A program made the position numbers and the translations under genes. A model generated the notes under the pieces. The model worked only from the letters and a program-made list of their open reading frames with translations, was not told the DNA's origin and searched no databases. DNA of 64,000 bases from Amphiura filiformis (Eukaryota; Echinodermata; Ophiuroidea; Amphilepidida; Amphiuridae): positions 21,760,258-21,824,257 of the forward strand of contig NC_092646.1 of NCBI RefSeq assembly GCF_039555335.1, written 5' to 3'. This document shows, one piece after another, positions 36,441-47,759 of the stretch; the stretch's first letter is position 1, and each line of letters opens with the position of its first letter.

Positions 36441-36677
36441 TGCTCATATAGAGGTATGCTAGAAATGATTTCCAGCTAAATTTGAGTGGATGACCACTGC
36501 CCAACCAACCCATTTTGTTGATGTGGCTGGAATGACTCATATGTGAGTAGGCAAACCTAACTGATGTTTTTAAAGCAAAGTCTTCAAGACCCCAAGCCAC
36601 TCAGAAATGTTGTCCAAGAACATATTTTCAACATACCTGAAGTTGATGGTGGGGCAAAATGTCTGACATTGGTTTTC

Positions 36678-37701
36678 TTGCTTACTTACTTACTTAATTC
36701 GAGTGGTGTCCTCGAACTGTGATGGCTTTCCACAACTTCCTGTCCTCCATTGCTGTCTTGAAGTCTGCTGCCTCCAGTCCAGTGTCATTTTTCAGAATGT
36801 CAATGTAGGTCAGAGCAGGTCTTCCAGGTTTCCGCCTCCCATGCTTGGGTGTCCAATGAACCATTTTTGATGCGGGCTCATCACTTCTGGAACAGTGGCC
36901 AGCAAACCGGGTTCTTCTTTCCCTGATCTTGTGGCTTAATTTGGGAAGATCTCCATATAAGTCTGCATTTGGCATATGTTCCTTCCAATGCACATTCAGT
37001 ACAGTTCTCAGCATACGGGTGTAACAGCCATCCAGACCCTTTGCAAGTTTAGGGGTGATGGTCCATGCTTCGCATCCATAAAGCAGCACCGACTCCACTG
37101 TTGCAGCAAAAATTCGAAGTTTGAAACTCCTGGTAAGAGTTGACCTCCATATTTTCTTTAGTTTATTGCACGCCCTCCATGCTGCTGCTTTCCGTAACTT
37201 TACATCCCTTTCTGTACTTTTCATCCAAGCGCCTAGGTATTTGAAGTCATCTACCTCCTCTAGTTCTACACCCTCATTTGTTGTGATGCTTTCTCTCCTG
37301 TTATTGTAGGACATATACTTTGTTTTACTTCCATTCATCTTCAGGCCCACTTTAGCAGCTGAAGTCTCAACTCTATGAAGCAGTTTTTGTGCTTGGTGTA
37401 TTTCCTCAGACAACAGTGCAATATCGTCAGCAAAATCAAAGTCTGTCACCACGACTGGACCAACTCTCCTACTTCGCCTCTTTTCCAGATGGAATCCTAG
37501 CTCCTCTTCGTTTCCTTCAATAGCTATTCTCAGTGCAAAGTCGAGGACGATCACAAACAGGTATGGGGCGAGGTATCCCCTGAAGTACTCCTGCTAAGAT
37601 TTCAAACAAATCTGTCTCGCCATCTGGTGATATTACTTTCGCTTTTGTGTTTTGGTACATTTTGCCAATAGCTTCAACGATGAGTTCCGGAATACCGTAG
37701 G
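36678..37701 (-). pseudogene. LINE reverse transcriptase fragment, 5'-truncated (nested)
   Basis: Minus-strand reverse transcriptase 3' half. Visible are AYGIPELIVEAIGKMYQNT, then VLQG (with two single-base losses near 37575-37590), VIVLDFALRIAI, FADDIALLS (the YxDD-type catalytic motif), KYLGAWM and a C-terminal YTRMLRTVLNVHWKEH stretch. The 3' end is a (TAAG)n tail at 36678-36697, as in RTE/CR1-like LINEs. The foldback left arm shows the empty site GGTTTTC|CAGGGG, so the borders are exact. Confidence 0.88.
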
Positions 37702-37906
37702 CAGGGGGGTAAAAATGTACACAAAATGTACAATTGGAGTTTTGCATGGGTAATATCTCAGCTGTAAGTATTCTAATATGCTCAATATGAGATAAGAGAG
37801 ATGTCCTACCAAAGGGCTCTGACTGGCAAAAAAATGGACACAAAATTCATTTACTCATCGAAGAGGTGCTGCGGTGCACATCCCTGGAGTTGATATGGAA
37901 TGGCTC

Positions 37907-38249
37907 ACATATCTTTTAGCATCTTTAGGTAGTGAAAACGAGAAGAATTTGTATCCTTGTTTGATACCGGATCAGAGTTCGTTAGACATTTTTCGCTTCG
38001 AATGTTCTTGTTAGTATTGCTTCGTTTGATAAGAGCTCCAAATGGAATCGATTGCATACATACTCCACTTAATAAAAGGCATGTCCCTCTCCAGCCGTAA
38101 ATATCCAAACATTATTTGAGTCAATATTGGCATCATAATTATTCCTAGCCCAGTACCACAACTGTAGATTGCTACAGCAGTGTTGAAATAGGAATCGAAC
38201 TAGTCAGGAACGTTTCCTATTGAGATGACATCTTGGAGAATCAGAAATC
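37907..38249 (-). pseudogene. SLC16 copy A exon 3, 5' part
   Basis: Starts with GFLILQDV after TTTTTCAG. The codon before FDSYFNTAV is TAG where copy B has TAC. An extra A in CAAATAATG shifts the frame before the segment DIYGWRGTCLLLSGVCMQSI, which remains readable in another frame. The exon is cut off at 37907 by the foldback transposon. Confidence 0.9.
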
Positions 38250-38269
38250 CTGAAAAATAAATATGGACA

Positions 38270-38760
38270 AACAAAATTGTGTGTTTTTTCTTGACCAAGG
38301 CTGGGTTCGAGTCCAAATTCTCGACTGTGGAGTCATAACCCTCTCACCATGTTCACTGTGTTCCTGCTAATTGTTTCCCAACAACCACTAACAGGAGGCT
38401 CGATTATCTTTTGGACAAATATTCCATAAACAAGCCTACGAAACTGAATCAATTTCTTTTGCACAGAACCAGAATTTTACTCACTATTGATGGTTTTGCT
38501 CAAGGAGGTTTCACCTATCATAGTCGATAGGCATCTTCAGAATGACGATGGTAGATCGGTTTCGGTTTGCCGGATCCCGAATGTAGAGGGTGTAATTCCA
38601 GTCAGGAGGAGATTGTTTATGTGATTCAAGAAGTGGCCCCCTCGTTCCTATTCATGACGTTGGGTCCTCTTCTCCAGACCCAAATGCATAAGCATGTACA
38701 ATATTGATTGAGTATTAAACTGAATTGCAGCGAGAAGAAACTTCTGCATATATGAATTGA
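38270..38760. repeat. Intron 2 of SLC16 copy A, homologous to copy B intron
   Basis: Shares GATAGGCATCTTCAGAATGACGATGG-like text (~38527-38552) and CCTATTCATGACGTTGGGTC with 58330-58500. This supports duplication of the gene with its introns. Confidence 0.65.
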
Positions 38761-38825
38761 AGGTTTCATAGTATGTTTCTACACCTGTTAGGGCGTATAT
38801 CGAAACGGTGTCCATATCTGTGTGC

Positions 38826-39030
38826 CAAAAAGGGCCCCTAGCCCTTTGACCTGGCCCGTCCCTATTAGCCTGCCCAAAAATTTGCCCCTCCCTTTTGGCC
38901 TGCCAAAACGTTTTTGCTCCCCCCCCCCTTTTTTTGGCCTGCCAAAAATCATTTGCTCCTCTTTTGGCCTGCCAAAAAACCTTTGCCCCATGTAATTTAC
39001 CACGCCGAAGAACACATAATTATTGCCCCA
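38826..39030. repeat. GGCCTGCCAAAA short-motif repeat
   Basis: Four to five TTTTGGCCTGCCAAAA words with C-rich spacers, related in style to the interior of the GGGGCTGTGCA MITEs; ends ATAATTATTGCCCCACCCC. Confidence 0.6.
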
Positions 39031-39089
39031 CCCCTGGAGCAGATGAAAACATGTCTGTTCCATTTTAAATAATCAATGAACACATAACT

Positions 39090-39230
39090 ATATGCAACAC
39101 TTTCCCAGGAGGAGTGTAGGTGCATTGGGTGTGTATGAACAAATTATGAGACCAGTCGAGGATACTAGTCCACATATCATATAACCAGCTCTAGCACCAA
39201 CCTTCCTAACAATTGGCTTTGCTGCTAAAC
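39090..39230 (-). pseudogene. SLC16 copy A exon 2, donor lost
   Basis: Reads GLAAKPIVRKVGARAGYMIC through PTLLLGKCCI, membrane helices 2-4 region, after acceptor TTCACAG. Where copy B has ATAG|GTATATG, this copy has ATATAGTTATG, so the canonical donor is gone. Confidence 0.87.
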
Positions 39231-39880
39231 CTGTGAATGATGAGAAAATGAAAGTGATAGTCTGGTGGCAGAGCAAGGTTAGATGGTTTTGCCAGTTAAA
39301 GTAGTTTTCTTAGCTGATTATTACTCTTTGAGTGGTACAAAATAAGATTTTGGGGGATGTAAAATGGTAACCTTTGGGCAATTAGAAATATTAAAGATGG
39401 CCGCTATGGATACTAAAAAAGCTTGGTTATTCACTAGTAGTACCAAAATAAATAATAACTTGAAGAATTTTGTGTAAATTATTTGCCTTTTCGATGCTTT
39501 AAGGTTATTAATTATTTTAAACTGTTGTGAATTGGTAGTTCACAGCATCTTACGAATGGTAGTGAGCTTTGGCAAAAATTGCATTGCTCAATTCATAGCA
39601 AGCATGTAGAAGAATTAAAATATCACAGATATACTTTTATAGGTGCTGCGGTTCTTGAGTTACGTTGTAAAGAGAGCTGAAACAACAACACTTTTGTAAA
39701 ACATACATAACTAATTAACAATAATAAATTAAGCAAGTTTGCAGAGTATACGATTTGTAGAATGAACTTTTGCAAAACATCAAGGTGTTAATTTTCAATA
39801 ATATATTAATCTAGATAATGAAAATCGATTTTTAGGCTGCTTCGACCAACAATACCACGTCTACCCTTAAATATAAACTA

Positions 39881-40492
39881 CACTGCAAAAAATCCGGTGT
39901 TGAATATGCAACACCGAGCTGGTGTTGAAGCTTCTGGTGTTAATTTACGGTGTTAGATTGTTAGATTAACACCACGGTGGTGTTAATACAAAATCTTAAA
40001 TGTGCACTGCATGGACTTTTTTGTAGATCTAAGTGATCTATTATTTGAGTGGAAACCAAAAAAGCATACAATTCACGCTCATTGACCGGGCTCATTGATT
40101 AAGATGTTAACAATGATTAAAGATGATAATTTCAACACCCGTACCAGTGTCACTTCTACACCAAAGAGTGTGGACCTCTCAGAACACCGCCGCAGTGTTA
40201 AATATGTTCAATCAACACCAAATGGTGTTAAATTTACACCACAGTGGTGTTGAATATAAGAAATTCAGGCAAAAGGATCAAATCAACACCCAGCGGTGTT
40301 GAAAATGAAATTAACACCGGAAAAAGGATCAAATTAACACCAGGATACAGTGTCAAAATAACACTTCGTAGTGTCAAAATAACACTTAGCAGTGTTTCAT
40401 TAACACCGAAAAGTGTGGACCTCTCAGAACACCACCCCGGTGTTAAAATCAACACCCTCTGTGTTACTTTTATCACCGACGTTTTTGCAGTG
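39881..40492. mobile_element. CACTGCAAAAA element made of GGTGTTAA repeats, TA target
   Basis: Ends CACTGCAAAAA and TTTTTGCAGTG with TA on both sides. The interior is a dense set of GGTGTTAA/TTAACACC words in both orientations, so it can fold in many ways. Non-coding. Confidence 0.85.
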
Positions 40493-42995
40493 TATATACA
40501 ATTTTAAATGTGACACTCTCACAATTCAAGAAATTCAAAATGGCCGCTGTGTAACTTCATAAAAACCATTAGTTTCAAGGTAAAGTTCTTTTGCCAGATT
40601 TTGTTTCTTACAATAATCGTACACCCTATATAGCATTATGCAGATCCAGTTTGACACTTTACTTCTTCACAATCGCATAAAAATTCCAAGATGGCCACCA
40701 TCGAAATGAAAGGTAAAAATATAACACTTTTTAATATAAGACTTTTTGCAAGGAAGTGTGTTGAGTGACAGCCTGGGTTTAACAGCTTCCTATTTTGCGA
40801 TATCTGAACTGATATCTGCATAAAAATTATCAGCCTAACTTGTACCAGTCCTTCCTGAGCTTCTTCAATTCCTTGACGACTAATATCAACAGCGCCTGCA
40901 ACTGCAGCCGAAATTCCGGGACCGATCATTATAGCAACATGTAACCCGGTAGTCGAACAGATGGTTTATAATTATCTTTGAATCTCTGAGTAAGACATCC
41001 AATGGAACTTGAAGATCCGTTGCTCGCTTTTGCATAAGACTCCTAACGATGTTGCCAATCAGTAAAGCTGACAAGGACATCTTCAACATTTGTAGCGTGT
41101 CAGACACTGATTATGCAACCAGTGTGACTTATTAATGCGAATGATTGTGTACTCTCGTACTACCTGTTGGGCTACTCTTCGGGTGCTAGGTTTCATTATA
41201 ACTTCACCTTTCACTTGCGTTAAAGTTGCAACGGAATACAATAAAGAACTAGAAGCTTACCGGCAAAGCTTGTTTGGAGTTCTTCATAGAGTGATTTCCA
41301 AATGTGCGCGGCATTCAGCAGGATTCCAACCAGATAGGACATCTACATCATGTTTTAGGACTTAATCAGTTGCATCTTCTTCAGATGCTGCAACATCAAA
41401 GTGTGTATTGCTTTTGTCACTAAGAAACCTAGTCATATAGTTTGTCTGTTTGTTTGTTTTATTTCTTCTTTAACCTGGGACACTCAATCAATTATTGAAA
41501 ACACAATTAATTATATGTTCTTCCTTGAGGCACAGGTTCCCTGTGATGCCTAGCTCCCATCGCGTGAAGATCACTAACACAGATGTTTCTGAACGTCCTC
41601 TGATTACATTTGCCCAGCTATCACCACGATCCGCGCATTTTGCTATCAGCTACTCCTAGTTTTGTCATCACGTGTAGATATGCACAAATATGCAGGTTTT
41701 CAACTGTCTGGATACTTTGAATCTTTTGAAGTTCACACACTTCCCCACATTAGAGATCCTGGAAGTCAACGTGTGGGTAAGATCAACGTAGTCGTTTGGC
41801 GGACTGGGTAAAACCATCTTCTGCATAATTGCCAATATTAGTTTTGCTTGTGCTAATTTTTATGAGGGTTAATCTTAAGAAATTTATCTTTAGCAAGGCA
41901 CCTTTCCAAGCTGACATACAAATCATCCTCATCACTGCTCACATAAATCTTGCTTGCATTGATGATTGTTCAGAGACCAACGATGAGCATTAATACTTTC
42001 GTTCCCGTATCGGAATTTGAAGATAAATTGAAACAAAAACATACTGTTTCAATTTAAAAAAATGGACTGAAGAAAATATGCTGTCTTTTTTCTCCACACG
42101 TTGGAATGTTTTCTCGTTGTATAGGCCAGTTTGTCATTTTCAAAACTTTGTTGCAGATATCCTGGCAGATATAAAGAGGTATCCAAATGTGCAAAAAAGA
42201 TATTCCATATATTCATCTAAAAGAACTGCTTTAATAAAGTATTGTTTCGTTTTAAAAAGCATGGCCTCTTTTTTAATTGTAAAAATACGTTGTGTGCGCA
42301 GTATGCATAGAGACTACGAGGAAATGATGGACTCAAAAGGAAAACCTGTTTGCCTGTTTCTGTCACAGGGTTTTTTCTAGCTTATCCTTGTGCTTATACC
42401 GATAACTACCGATTCATGTGATGTTTAAACACTGGTGCATGTGCTTTGAAGGAGGCACTCCAATTTTCCAAATGGTTGAAATGTCCCATTTAATCAATGT
42501 AGGCTATTTAAAAATCACTTCCTTGGCATAGTAATTAATGAATCTTAATACTCCTTGAATGTGTATTTTCGTAGAGTATCATACAATTATACCCACAGTT
42601 CTCAGGTATTCGTGTTGAAGGACATAATACCAAGATGAAAATTTATACACATGTGATGATCTTTAATTCAATCAAATTGGTGTATTCTATTGCTAAAATG
42701 TTCTGAAAGACAGGTAAAATGGTTAAGAATGAAGTTGCGTTGTTAATAACAAGAAACGCTTGAGTATGAAATGTTATAAAAACCAGTCACTATGATAAGA
42801 AAGACAGTTACCTATATAATTGTGAGCATACATTTCACGACTCACGGGACGCCATCATTGCAATTTGGGATCACTGAAGCGTGTCAGTTCATAATCCACA
42901 TGCATATAATCCGTATTGAGCCAAAACTACCAATAATGCGCACTAAGAACTCTATCAATATTTGTTTTGTCACCAACAAAATCATTTTAATGCTA
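40493..42995. other. Intron 1 of SLC16 copy A, mostly unassigned
   Basis: Apart from the possible exon fragment at 40840-41107, frames are short. Words such as AAGATGGCCGC(C/T)AT recur at ~39393, 40537 and 40690, indicating old dispersed repeats. Confidence 0.35.
40840..41107 (-). other. Possible exon or gene fragment, unrecognised
   Basis: Inside intron 1 of copy A. One frame gives SLSALLIGNIVRSLMQKRAT and DLQVPLDVLLRDSKI; after one frame change another gives GLHVAIMIGPGISAAVAGAV followed by DISRQGIEEAQEGLVQV. The glycine/alanine-rich hydrophobic run followed by an acidic helix looks protein-like rather than random. I do not recognise the family. It may be a decayed host gene or a piece of a repeat. 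Confidence 0.3.
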
Positions 42996-44060
42996 GTTCA
43001 GATTTACTTGTCGGCCATTTTGAATATCTCGGATTGCCCAAGGGTGACAATTTTGCACCCCTTAGAATCTTATTCTACACCACTTAAAAATCATTTATCA
43101 GCAAAAAACAAACTTTTACTGCCAAACACTATAATTATTTGGTATCATACCTTTTGTCACTAAAAAACATTTGAATGTTATTTCAGAGTTACGTGGCGGC
43201 TATTTTGAATATCTCGGAATGCCCAAGGGTGACAATTTTACACCCCCTAGAATCTTATTCTACACCACTCAAAGATCATTTATCAGCAAAAAACAATCTT
43301 TAACTGCCCAAAACACTATTTGGTATCATACCTTTTGTCATTAAAACACCATTTGAATGCTATTCTGTCGGTCCGTGTCACGTCACTTCCGGTTGATGAT
43401 GTTCGAGTGAAAACAAGTCCCTGATTCGATTTTTGTTGATGATTTCTGTCATTGGTGTAATGTAAATTTCGATCGCAAATTGTCAGTGGTATCAAACAAC
43501 CGTTTCTAAGTCTTCAGAGTGAAAGAAACTTACTTGATTTACTGTTTATATACTGACAAACTTAAAATTAAATTCCATGGTCGAGTGTCGTTTTTTCCGA
43601 AATTGAATGTCACTCCAGCAACATCGCTATGTAGCCTCCTTCACAACCGGTTTCTGTTGTTCACAACAAACCGTGAGCCACATGCAGTTTGGGCCCGAGA
43701 CTAGAGATAGCCCGGATGTCCGACCGACAGAATTTCAGAGTTACTTGGCGGCCATCTTGAATATCTCGGATTGCCCAAGGGTGACGATTTTACACCCCCA
43801 GAATCTGATTCTATACCACTCAAACATCATTAATAAGCATAAAAAACAACTTTAACTGCCCAAAACACTATAGTTATGTATAGTACGATACCTTTTGTCA
43901 CTAAAACACTATTTGAAAGCTATTTCAGAGTTACGTGGCGGCCATCTTGAATATATCGGATTGCCCAAGGGTGACGATTTTACATCCCATGGAATCTTTT
44001 TCTACACCACTCAAAGATCAATATTCAGCAAAAAAACAAACTTTAACTGCCAAAACCATC
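42996..44060 (+). repeat. ~186-bp satellite, four units, interrupted by a MITE
   Basis: Units begin near 43006, 43191, 43743 and 43933 with GGCGGCCAT(C/T)TTGAATAT and CTCGGATTGCCCAAGGGTGA, and include ACACCACTCAAAGATCATT and CCTTTTGTCACTAAAACAC. A 366-bp element sits between units 2 and 3. Confidence 0.88.
43365..43730. mobile_element. MITE with CTGTCGGTC ends inside the satellite
   Basis: Ends CTGTCGGTCCG and GTCCGACCGACAG. The flanking satellite units show the uninserted sequence, giving exact borders; ATT is shared on both sides. Confidence 0.83.
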
Positions 44061-44750
44061 TAACCCCCAAAATATGGTGTTTGCAGCCGGACTATGATGT
44101 TAAAGATTGCTTCATTTTTGGTATCAATAAATCAGTGGTGCCCTATAATTCTCAGTAGCACTGCGAAATCATTTTGCTCTGTATTATGAAATTAGTTTAG
44201 ATGGGAGACGAAATAGAGTACAAGTTCTTCTTTTTCTTCTTTCATTTTCTTTCTTCATTTGATTCTGTTCCATCTTTTGATTGCGTACTACTTTGACAGA
44301 ATCATATTTAGCAGTACTAAACAGCGTAGCGTCTTCCTTTGTGCATGAGAATCCGAGTGTTGGAAAGCGTACATTAGTATTCTTCGTGTTCCAACATTGA
44401 AAATCAAAGGGGCATGTGTAGGGGTGGGGATGTGTAGGGTGTTGGGTATGTCATCTGTGGGAATGTATGTTCTTACAGGGGTTCTAGAAAATGAAATATA
44501 ACTATCGTATTTTTAGCTCTAATTTATATTGAAATGTGTTAGAAATTTGTCAAAATATGAGAAAGCAAAATTTTCTTGACATATTCAAAATTATTTTGCT
44601 TTAATGTGTTTTTTGTCCTACTTGAGTCGGTCGAGGCAACCTATCACGCCAGACTCCTTAAAATGAAAGCAGTACTTAAATAATTCGTGAGGTTGTGGAG
44701 AACTACAGTCATTCTAGGTAGTCGTCTTAAGCTGGTTCACTGCAACAAGC

Positions 44751-45239
44751 TTAAAGGAGTATTTCGTGATCCCAGCATCCTCTTTTTATGACATTTTTCA
44801 GTACATATCTACGAAAAAAGCCTATTCCCAAAATGTCAGTTGATTCCGATTTTGCGTTTGCGAGTTATGCATGATTATGTGTATTACACTGCTCCATAGG
44901 GTATATTGCTGATCCATTGATTATCCTTTTCTGGTGCATTGTGGGATAGAAAAGGGGGCAAATCGATCGCTAATTTGCTCCCTTTTCTATCCCACAATGC
45001 ACCAGAAAAGGATAATTAATGGATCAGCAATATTCCCTATAGACAATGCGTTGTAATTTCGTTCTGGTGCACCAGAACGAAATTCAAATTTCACGATATC
45101 TTTGCAAAACGAATTAATCTGCAAGAAAATTTTTGTACATAAACATTATGTAGCCAGAGGTTTCTAGTGATATAAAAATCTCAACTTTTTTTGAGAAAAG
45201 TGGGGGGATGAGGCTGTGGATCACGAAATGCCCCTTTAA
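44751..45239. mobile_element. TTAA MITE family 1, copy 2, with nested hairpin
   Basis: Same ends and interior as 6657-7001. A ~138-bp hairpin is inserted after CTCCATAG at ~44900-45040, making this copy longer. Confidence 0.87.
44900..45040. mobile_element. Hairpin MITE nested in TTAA element
   Basis: Arms GATCCATTGATTATCC...GGTGCATTGTGGGATAG and their complement, with a short CAAATCGATCGC loop. Compared with copies 1 and 3 the host sequence is interrupted exactly at CATAG, which is repeated as TATAG on the right. Confidence 0.82.
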
Positions 45240-45344
45240 ATGATTCTACACTGTTTGAAGACAAATTTGAGTCGAATTTGACATAATGTCTGGATCATAA
45301 ATTTGACTAGGAATATTCAACTGGACCATTGTAATAACAGAAGG

Positions 45345-45680
45345 TAGGTTAAAATGTGATTGAAATGGGGTTGAACTTAGGTTGATATAAGGATTGAAAA
45401 CATAATGTTGAAATTAGGTTGAAAATAGGTTGAAATCAAGTTCCAGTCAGATATTAGGTTGAAACCGTGTTGAAATTAGATTGAAATCAGATTGAAATTA
45501 GGTTGATATTAGGTTGATATTGAGTTGAAGCTAAATGTTAAATCGGGTTAAAATGGGTTGAAATCAGGTTGACGCTTCAACATTGATCCCGTTGTTGATT
45601 TCAAGGTTGATGTAAACTTTCATTTTTCAACCTAATTTCAACGTTGATGTATGATTCAATGTTGATGTGCCTGCTGGTTG
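45345..45680. repeat. GGTTGAAAT tandem-like repeat
   Basis: About 15 copies of GGTTGAAAT(T/C)A with small changes, then complementary TTTCAACCTAATTTCAAC at ~45627-45655, allowing a large fold-back. Confidence 0.8.
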
Positions 45681-46026
45681 GTATTAAACACACGTACAAA
45701 ATTAGCCTGGGAATTAACAGGGAAGCTGATCCTGATTGGTAGTGTGCGCGTGACAAAAACCATAATCACAAACTAAAATTGAGGCAACAAGTTACTTTAA
45801 TTTAGTGAAAGTGTAAGTTCAACAAATTATTTTGAGTGTAGTTTACAAAGCAGTGTTAGTGCGAGCTTCATTCCAGGCATGATGGACCAGAAGGACACAA
45901 TCATGACATAGGCACTAGCAGTATCCATGGTATCAGTATCTCCACATGGAACAACACGTACTGCTTTCTACACGGAACAGCAAATACTGTGAACAACTTT
46001 GAAGTACGTTAAATACTTCAACGTAC

Positions 46027-46216
46027 CTGTAACAGATCCCAATCCCACAATAATTGATATTGATGATCCAACAACCCAGGTATCAGTAGATAATTGCTCT
46101 TTGATATCTGGTAACAGTACGCTAAAACTTTTGACCAGACCTTGCTCCAGGAACAGCGCTAAAGTGACTGAGAACGGTACAATCCAAGATGTTGCACTGT
46201 CTTTGGTCATCGTCAT
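46027..46216 (-). pseudogene. SLC16 copy A exon 1
   Basis: Reads MTMTKDSATSWIVPFSVTLA and continues to SIIVGLGSVTG; first membrane helices. It ends in phase 1 before GTACGT. The exon itself is intact. It begins two codons upstream of the start used in copy B, where the equivalent first ATG is ATT. Confidence 0.88.
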
Positions 46217-46494
46217 TGTTGGTAGTGCTTTGAAATTATTGTTTTTATATTACGTTATGTCTTTTGAGAAACCAATTGTCTTTTTAAACAATTTTTTAAC
46301 GTAAATCAATCTTTCACATTCTAAAACCACGTTTTGTATAGCTGACAGGTGACAAACAATGATTATCGACATACATGTAGTAATATAAATTTCTCGAACC
46401 GGCTTGACGGTCAAAGTCCGTAGACGTGTATCGATGTTACACATGTTCAAGTTCAAGTTCAAAGTAGTTTATTCACATATGCTTTTCCATCTTA

Positions 46495-47286
46495 CATACT
46501 GCAGTTACTGTCCGTTTTCCTATACACAATACACAGTGCTCTTTCCCATTGACGCGTGACCTATACAAATAGCCCTACGTTATAAGTATGGGGATATGAC
46601 TAGTTAACGTCGCTGTGTGAAAAATAACCGGCCAATATTAAAAGTACTCTTCTAAAGTTCTAGAAAATATAGTTTTTTAACACATCCTAAATTTTTAGCT
46701 AATTTAGATGTTTGGAAATATTCGTACTTTGGTGTTTTAGTTAATGTTATAGGTAATAGTACATTGCCTAGTTAACGTCGCTGTGTGAAAAATAACCGGC
46801 CAATATTAAAAGTACTCTTCTAAAATTCTAGACAATATAGTTTTGTAACATGTCCTAAATTTTTAGCTAATTTAGGTGTTTGGAGAGGGTCGTACTTTTG
46901 TGTTTTAGGAAGGATATGTAAACGACAGATAACACCAAAAATATGAAGAAATTATTTCCAAACCGTGTTAAGTCAACAATCATTATGTTGCTCATTTTCA
47001 AGAATGCTGGTTTACAAAAAGCACGCCATTGTCTCATTTCGTGAACAAAAGTACACATACCATTGTTTCCTTTCGTTTCCTTTATAATCGGTTACCCAAC
47101 TGAAGCTATAATACAAACTTTATTGCGATATCGCACATGAAAACAGTCACATGTGCACAGCCAGAGAAGATCCGATTTAATCAGTTGAGCTGTTTCAATG
47201 AGTGTTATCTTGGTTTAATAGCTTTTAATGGGGTTAAGTCCTGAAAAGGTCGAGATGAATTCTACTGTAGACATGACTGCATCATG
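46495..47286. repeat. 792-bp repeated sequence, copy 1
   Basis: Nearly identical to 62999-63790, same orientation. Contains an internal duplication of ACGTCGCTGTGTGAAAAATA at ~46608 and ~46776. On the minus strand its far side leads into AATAAACTACTTTGAAC followed by (TTGAAC)n at 46443-46466, like the tail of a LINE. Confidence 0.88.
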
Positions 47287-47504
47287 ACATATCAACCGGG
47301 CACATGATAACAATATAATAGAATATGAACAATAGATAACATAGAGTATAATAAATTAAAACACAATACACTCATTATGAGATGGATAATAAACTATAAT
47401 TAATACAAAATGAATTTTAAATCAATACATCAGTATAATGTAAATGAAGCAAAAGAAGTGACAAATGAATACATTTAGACAGGTAAACTCAATATGAGTT
47501 GCCT

Positions 47505-47700
47505 TACACTTGGAAAAAATAATCACAATTTCAAAACTGAACAATATTGGGGGAAATTTGTTTTTTTAATAGATGCACTATCCAATCCTGCACATTATGA
47601 CACCACATTGAATCTAACGTGACCTCAAGAAGTAAAGTTACAAACAATTGAATAGACGAAGGTCCAGTTTTAAAAGTGACAAACTGACCTATACAAGGCG
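47505..47700. repeat. Dispersed repeat, three copies
   Basis: Matches the reverse complement of 52535-52725 (shared AATAGATGCACTATCCAATCCTGC-like and GTCCAGTTTTAAAAGTGACA words) and a diverged copy at ~14850-14990. Ends not resolved. Confidence 0.72.
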
Positions 47701-47759
47701 CAAAAAGATTCCAACAAGCGAAACAAAGAGACAACACAGTTTCTTCAATGAAGCGTTAT

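Larger units (their letters stand above)
34898..37906. mobile_element. Foldback transposon inserted in SLC16 copy A exon 3
   Basis: Starts GAGCCAGGGATG and ends GGCTC, flanked by ACAT on both sides (34894-34897, 37907-37910). Left arm 34898-~35815 and right arm ~35860-37906 are inverted copies over nearly their whole length, centred on ATGGGTCTCTCAAAACCT and its complement at ~35808/35870. The right arm carries two later insertions (35990-36440, 36678-37701) and the left arm ~240 extra bases near its outer end (34931-35175). Confidence 0.9.
34052..46216 (-). pseudogene. SLC16 (MCT-like) transporter copy A, disrupted
   Basis: Relic of a monocarboxylate-transporter-family gene (12-helix major facilitator carrier), homologous to copy B at 55950-59939 exon by exon. 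Parts, in reading order: exon 1 46216-46027, exon 2 39230-39090, exon 3 38249-37907 continued at 34897-34444, exon 4 34185-34052. Damage seen: TAC to TAG (plus-strand 38200-38202), a +1 insertion near 38111, a lost GT donor after exon 2, and a 3009-bp foldback transposon splitting exon 3. Much residue-level identity to B remains and exon 4 is the same length, so the damage is fairly recent. It cannot make the full protein. Confidence 0.92.

Noticed and set aside
38295..38315. GGGTTCGAGTCC as a tRNA B box
   Set aside because: No A box or cloverleaf upstream; the homologous intron position in copy B is diverged, so there is no selection for it.
42996..44060. CRISPR-like repeat array
   Set aside because: Units are ~186 bp, contiguous and without spacer structure; this is a eukaryotic satellite.
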